Source: Alteromonas portus (GTDB taxonomy: Bacteria; Pseudomonadota; Gammaproteobacteria; Enterobacterales; Alteromonadaceae). Taken from it: a DNA stretch of 64,000 nucleotides. Below, one piece after another: positions 60,242 through 64,000 of this stretch; position 1 is the first letter of the stretch, and every line of letters begins with the position of its first letter. Both the position numbers and the translations under genes were made by a program. The notes under the pieces are model-generated. The model did not search any database and was not told where the DNA came from. It saw only the letters and a list, made by a program, of their open reading frames with translations. The stretch is taken from contig NZ_SWCO01000011.1 of NCBI RefSeq assembly GCF_005117025.1, positions 140,752-204,751 of the forward strand. Reading direction: 5' to 3'.

Positions 60242-60675
60242 ACGCTCACCATCCTTCTTTGCCTGTTCGTGAATATTGTGTACGTCTCAAGTTTACCAAC
60301 GCAAGAAACGAGCAACGGGTATTGTCCCGTCGCCTTATTTGTCAATTTGTACGGCCTTAACATGAAAAAAAGTTCACCTAGTATTTGTAGTGGCATCTGT
60401 TTTTTGGGTGATTTTTTAAAGGGAATCAGAAGTTCGGTTACTAACACAAGCCAAATAGACTAAAGTGCGTCGCATTACTTATGGCTAATTAAACTTAGCG
60501 CACTGTATTGTGAGGATATTCCTTTTGAAAATTTAGTGTATTAACAAAGAACTGGTTGAACAGGTCAATTTACATATATGCAACATTTCTGTTTTCTTAT
60601 AACTCACCAAACGGTATGCTTTAAAGAAGGTTAAACATTAAATGTCTTAATACTTGCTAAACAAGGCTTTGGAAT
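60242..60675. other. Intergenic region upstream of acnA and the cupin gene
   Basis: This 434-bp stretch contains the promoters of the divergent acnA and cupin genes. AGTGCG (60464-60469) and CGCACT (60499-60504) form a loose inverted pair. I see no gene or RNA in it; open frames here lack ribosome sites. Confidence 0.45.
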
Positions 60676-61182
60676 ATGCCAGCATCAGTAGTAAGCAATA
60701 ACAAGAATAACGAAGTTTTCATGACACACCCGCTAGTTAAGAAGTACAACCTTGCGCCTCACCCCGAGGGAGGTTTCTATCGCCAGGTTTTCCGTTCTGA
60801 GAACGAAACAAAATCGTTTGTTCACAATGCCAGTCGAGCCGCGCTTACTCATATCTATTTTCTTTTACTGAAGGGGCAAGTCAGCCGTTTTCACCGCGTT
60901 TTGCACGATGAAGTGTGGAATCACTACGAAGGGGCTCCCCTACAGCTGTTTCAACTTGAAAAGCAACAGTTGTGGGAACGTCGTATTGGTGGTGGAAGCA
61001 ACGATTATGTCGAAGTGGTTAAAGCAGGAAATTTTCAGGCAGCCGCAACTATGGGAGATTACTCTTTGGTGGGTTGTACCGTAGCTCCGGGATTTGACTT
61101 TGAAGACTTTAGTTTCATAGAAGAGCCATCGATGAAAGAGTGGATTAAAGTCGCACATCCTGACCTTACTCATTTTATATAA
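60676..61182 (+). CDS. Cupin_5 (DUF985) family protein
   Basis: The protein is 168 residues from ATG 60676; a second ATG at 60721 would give 153 residues and start just before the conserved core, so it is the more likely start by family comparison. Family hallmarks are NLAPHPEGGFYRQVFRS, THIYFLLLKGQVSRFHRV, and DEVWNHYEGAPLQL, which form a cupin barrel with likely metal or ligand residues (HRV, DE). DUF985 proteins have no settled general function, though related folds include epimerase-like proteins. It is divergent from acnA. Confidence 0.88.
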   Translation: MPASVVSNNKNNEVFMTHPLVKKYNLAPHPEGGFYRQVFRSENETKSFVHNASRAALTHIYFLLLKGQVSRFHRVLHDEVWNHYEGAPLQLFQLEKQQLWERRIGGGSNDYVEVVKAGNFQAAATMGDYSLVGCTVAPGFDFEDFSFIEEPSMKEWIKVAHPDLTHFI

Positions 61183-61358
61183 TCATTCTCAAATTTTGGC
61201 GACAAACACACATCTTACCTGCGATTTTGTATCAGCATAAACTGGATTTTTAAGCGCCAATCAAGGATGATAACAGCAGATTTTTAAATATACGTCTGAA
61301 CGTCCAAACTCTGGAAATTCTCAGACTATTTCACTCTAACGCCGCAGGTAACCCAACT

Positions 61359-62105
61359 ATGTATAAATTGGTACTTATTCGTCATGGAGAAAGTCAGTGG
61401 AACTTGGAAAACCGTTTCACAGGCTGGCACGACGTTGACTTGACCGACACTGGTGTAGCACAAGCAAAGACCGCAGGTCAGCTACTTAAAGATGCTGGAT
61501 TTACATTTGATCAGGCTTATACGTCTGTACTTCTTCGCGCTATTAAAACACTTAATATTGCACTTGAAGAAATGGGCCAGCACTACCTTCCAGTAGAGCG
61601 TCACTGGCGTCTGAACGAGCGTCACTATGGTGCACTAACAGGCTTAGACAAAGCAGAGACAGCCGCTAAGCATGGTGAAGAGCAGGTTAAAATCTGGCGT
61701 CGTAGCTTCGATATTCCACCTCCAGCGGTTGAAGATGACAGTGAGCACTTCCCGGGTCACGATCCACGTTACAATAATGTAGATGCTGAGATCCTGCCAC
61801 GTGGTGAAAGCTTAAAACTAACTATCGAGCGTGTACTACCATACTGGCACGACGTTATTCGTCCAGACATTCAAGCAGGCAAACGCGTGATTATTGCTGC
61901 GCACGGCAACAGTCTTCGTGCCCTTGTTAAGTATCTAGATGGTATGTCAGACGAAGAAGTGTTGGGCCTAAACATTCCTACAGGTGTACCACTAGTATAC
62001 GAACTAGATGAAAACCTTAAGCCAATCTCTAAAGAGTATCTTGGCGATGCTGACGCTATTAAAGCAATGATGGATGCCGTTGCTAAGCAGGGCAAAGCGA
62101 AGTAA
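61359..62105 (+). CDS. gpmA: 2,3-bisphosphoglycerate-dependent phosphoglycerate mutase
   Basis: The 248-residue enzyme interconverts 3- and 2-phosphoglycerate in glycolysis and gluconeogenesis. The phospho-histidine motif [10 protein letters not shown] (His9), [26 protein letters not shown] and the second histidine in [15 protein letters not shown] are all present. Length and motifs fit the dPGM family and exclude the cofactor-independent GpmI. A terminator follows. Confidence 0.96.
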   Translation: MYKLVLIRHGESQWNLENRFTGWHDVDLTDTGVAQAKTAGQLLKDAGFTFDQAYTSVLLRAIKTLNIALEEMGQHYLPVERHWRLNERHYGALTGLDKAETAAKHGEEQVKIWRRSFDIPPPAVEDDSEHFPGHDPRYNNVDAEILPRGESLKLTIERVLPYWHDVIRPDIQAGKRVIIAAHGNSLRALVKYLDGMSDEEVLGLNIPTGVPLVYELDENLKPISKEYLGDADAIKAMMDAVAKQGKAK

Positions 62106-62124
62106 ACGAGTGCCTTAGTAAATA

Positions 62125-62153
62125 TAAAAAAGCCTGCGTTAGCAGGCTTTTTT
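62125..62153. terminator. Bidirectional terminator between gpmA and ilvE
   Basis: AGCCTGC and GCAGGCT pair around GTTA; A-run upstream and T-run at 62148-62153. It lies 20 bp after gpmA and also 20 bp after the ilvE stop on the other strand. Confidence 0.93.
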
Positions 62154-62171
62154 AATGGGTGTCTGTTTAGA

Positions 62172-63173
62172 CTAGTTTGGCACTTTCACCAACCAATTGT
62201 GAGTATCTTCAGCTTTACCCCATTGAATATCATTCAATGCTTGTCTTAGCTTCATCGTTACAGGGCCTGCTTCGCCGTTACCTACCTGATACTCTTTATC
62301 ATTATGAATAAAAGTACCTACCGGCGTCAGTACAGCCGCTGTACCAGACAGTGCTGCTTCAGTATTCGGTTTAGCGGAACGCTCTAGTAGTTCTTCTACA
62401 GTAATATCGCGCTCGCTTACCTTCATGCCGTGGTCTTCAGCGATTTGAAGAATAGTTGCACGGGTTACACCGTGTAGGAAGCTAGAATCTAAGCCTTTAG
62501 TAATGATTTCATCACCATCAATTAGCAGGAAGTTAGCAGCCCCCGTTTCTTGTACATCGCCATTAGGGCAAAACAATATTTGATCAGCCTGCACTTCTGA
62601 GCGCGCTTTAAGAATAGGAGGCAACGCACTGGCATAATTACCACCGCTTTTTACCATTCCCATGTGCGGTGCGCAGCGCATGCCTGTTTCGTCAAGCAAC
62701 AAGCGAAGTGGCTTTAGGCCGCCTGCAAAGTAATCGCCAACTGGAGATAATAGAACGTATAGCATTGAACTTGCTGATGGTGCTGCCGCTTTACCAATAG
62801 ACGCTTCCGTTCCGATATGAGTAGGACGGATATACATTGAACCAGGTGGCTCTGGAACCTCAGACGCGTATTTTGCAACAATATCGATAATCATCTTTTC
62901 TACTTGTGCTTTGTCTATTTCAGGCAAATTAAGTAGACGGCTACTTTGAGCGAAGCGCTCAATATTCTTATCCATTCTAAAAATGTTGATGTTGCCATCT
63001 TCGTGCTTAAATGCTTTTAAACCTTCAAAGCATGTACTTGAGTAATGAAGCACGTGTGCACCAGGGTGAAGCTGAATACTGTCTGCACTGACAAATTCGG
63101 TGTCAGTCCACTCATCGTTGACAAAGGTAGCAAGTGCCATTTGTGGCATGAATACTGTACCGAATACGGCCAT
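62172..63173 (-). CDS. ilvE: Branched-chain amino acid aminotransferase
   Basis: The 333-residue class IV PLP aminotransferase makes or degrades leucine, isoleucine and valine. The PLP lysine is Lys175 in MGMVKSGGNYASALP; the family elements FEGLKAFKHEDG, MYIRPTHIGTE and ETGAANFLLIDGDEI are seen. The extended N-terminus and length fit the mammalian-like BCAT branch (about 330-360 residues) more than E. coli IlvE (about 309). AGGAC precedes ATG 63173. It stands alone; no ilv operon genes flank it. Confidence 0.92.
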   Translation of the reverse strand: MAVFGTVFMPQMALATFVNDEWTDTEFVSADSIQLHPGAHVLHYSSTCFEGLKAFKHEDGNINIFRMDKNIERFAQSSRLLNLPEIDKAQVEKMIIDIVAKYASEVPEPPGSMYIRPTHIGTEASIGKAAAPSASSMLYVLLSPVGDYFAGGLKPLRLLLDETGMRCAPHMGMVKSGGNYASALPPILKARSEVQADQILFCPNGDVQETGAANFLLIDGDEIITKGLDSSFLHGVTRATILQIAEDHGMKVSERDITVEELLERSAKPNTEAALSGTAAVLTPVGTFIHNDKEYQVGNGEAGPVTMKLRQALNDIQWGKAEDTHNWLVKVPN

Positions 63174-63313
63174 TAGTTTGTCCTATTTACTTCGACTAGA
63201 AAAATACTCGACAGAGTTTACCAAAAAACGTTCATTTTGCTAAAAGTAAGTCGATTCTATTAAGGCTTTTATCGAATAAGAATGTCTATAAATACTGACA
63301 ACACAAAAATAAT

Positions 63314-63855
63314 GGGGTCAGAGTACATTTTTACTTATCTAACAAATGGGGTCAGAGTACTTTTCAAGCTCATAAGAAGGTAAGACTTTAATTACACCTC
63401 CCTTGTTTTGCATCTTAAATACCTTTGCCTAAGCTGGCGAACTATAGGATTTTAGCTCACTTTCAAACTCGTAATTACACACACTACTGGCATAAAGAAC
63501 CGAGCGATTTGTATATCCGAGAAAAATGGGGTCAGAGTACATTCTTTGATTTAACAGTACTGAACGAAAAATGTCTGACTACGCTCTGGTAGTTAGCGCA
63601 ATAAAGTACTCTGACCCCTTTATTTTGAATCGTTCTGTTGTACCGTTTGTGAGATCAAACGTTATGCTAAAAAAGACGAGAAAGAGAACTACGGAGATCG
63701 TTGAAATCTTAATATTGGGGTCAGAGTACATTTTTTGATTTAACAATGCTGGATAAAAAAATGTCTGACTAGGCTCCGCTATTTGGCGTAATAAAGTACT
63801 CTGACCCCATTTTAGTGTTTTGCTGGGGTGATAGGGATTAATGTACTCTGACCCC
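63314..63855. repeat. Cluster of seven GGGGTCAGAGTAC repeats in inverted modules
   Basis: The 13-mer GGGGTCAGAGTAC occurs on the plus strand at 63314, 63348, 63528 and 63717, and on the minus strand at 63606-63618, 63796-63808 and 63843-63855. Two near-identical modules, 63528-63618 and 63717-63808, are bounded by the 13-mer as terminal inverted repeats and share a middle with ATTTAACA and AAATGTCTGACTA. Motifs of this type are familiar near REP-associated tyrosine transposases in many gammaproteobacteria; none is seen here. The stretch 63174-63313 carries the ilvE promoter region. Between the copies no gene is supported. Confidence 0.9.
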
Positions 63856-63879
63856 ATTATTTTTTCTGGTTCAGAAAGC

Positions 63880-63903
63880 AAAAAACCCGCCGTTAGGCGG
63901 GTT
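63880..63903 (-). terminator. Terminator of the rRNA operon
   Basis: CCCGCC and GGCGGG pair around GTTA, and on the minus strand the stem runs into six T. It lies about ten bases after the 3' end of 5S rRNA. Confidence 0.93.
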
Positions 63904-63913
63904 CTTCTTAATG

Positions 63914-64000
63914 GGACCTGGCAGTGTCCTACTCTCACATGGGGAAGCCCCACACTACCATCGGCGCTAATACGTTTCACTTCTGAGTTCGGAATGGAGT
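63914..64000 (-). rRNA. rrf: 5S rRNA, 3' part only
   Basis: The minus strand from the window edge reads CCGAACTCAGAAGTGAAACG, then GCGCCGATGGTAGTGTGGGG, GAGAGTAGG and CTGCCAGG, the conserved 5S segments in order. About 87 of roughly 115-120 nt are present; the 5' part and the rest of the rRNA operon are beyond the window. The exact 3' end, near 63914, is estimated by comparison with the E. coli 5S. Confidence 0.95.

Noticed and set aside
63361..63527. Remnant of a transposase between repeat copies
   Set aside because: I looked for HxH and tyrosine motifs of Y1 transposases in all frames and saw none.
63314..63855. CRISPR array
   Set aside because: Repeats are only 13 bp, occur on both strands and have irregular spacing; no cas genes.
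63579..63980. 133-codon frame through the repeats and 5S rRNA
   Set aside because: It is built from repeat sequence (GSEY from the 13-mer) and runs into rRNA; not a gene.

Overview
The window looks like a chromosomal segment of a marine gammaproteobacterium, most likely Alteromonas or a close relative in the Alteromonadaceae. The basis is the moderate base composition, the gene families (H-NOX with a cyclic-di-GMP enzyme, parC, PBP1b, hrpB, a GAF-fused PilB-like ATPase, the S10 ribosomal operon) and general similarity of the proteins to that group. This is inference from reading alone. I see no prophage, plasmid gene, CRISPR array, tRNA or intact transposase. Nearly all coding capacity is ordinary core or soft-core chromosome.

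Layout. 1-4192 (minus): parC, then an H-NOX gas sensor directly followed by a PAS-GGDEF protein cut by the window edge. 4553-7672: a BarA-like hybrid histidine kinase. 7712-13638: a small membrane protein, then an RND efflux pair with a divergent TetR regulator and palindromic sites between them. 13777-17318: pyrB, hemL and a class III adenylate cyclase. 17405-22208: a DyP peroxidase, gamma-glutamyltransferase and the glnK-amt nitrogen operon, with NtrC-like and sigma54-like sites upstream. 22261-25990: a TonB-like anchor protein, an AraC regulator, a DUF808 membrane protein, and a two-gene operon of very small envelope proteins behind a near-consensus sigma54 promoter. 26136-36870: cell-wall genes (PBP1b, lytic transglycosylase), a DUF4198 protein, hrpB, thpR, purU and two small membrane proteins. 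37126-45309: an M3 peptidase lipoprotein, a chemoreceptor, two envelope proteins of unknown role and a cation/proton antiporter with a nucleotide-binding tail. 45586-49205: LPS core genes (waaA and two glycosyltransferases). 49350-54287 (minus): the complete eleven-gene S10 operon, with a leader that resembles the L4 attenuator and a terminator after rpsQ; the spc operon does not follow. 54718-63173: a GAF-MshEN-PilB ATPase, a Sel1 protein, acnA, a cupin, gpmA and ilvE. 63314-63855: seven copies of a 13-bp repeat, partly arranged as paired inverted modules. 63914-64000: the 3' part of a 5S rRNA gene, the end of an rRNA operon that continues beyond the window.

The parts least explained by known genes are the sigma54-linked small-protein operon at 25458-25990, the repeat cluster beside the rRNA operon, the isolated S10 operon, and several strong intergenic palindromes (12919-12946, 16105-16157, 34742-34783, 39433-39450, 39668-39683). 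No single locus can be declared a new system from sequence alone; the small-protein operon is the best candidate for undescribed biology.
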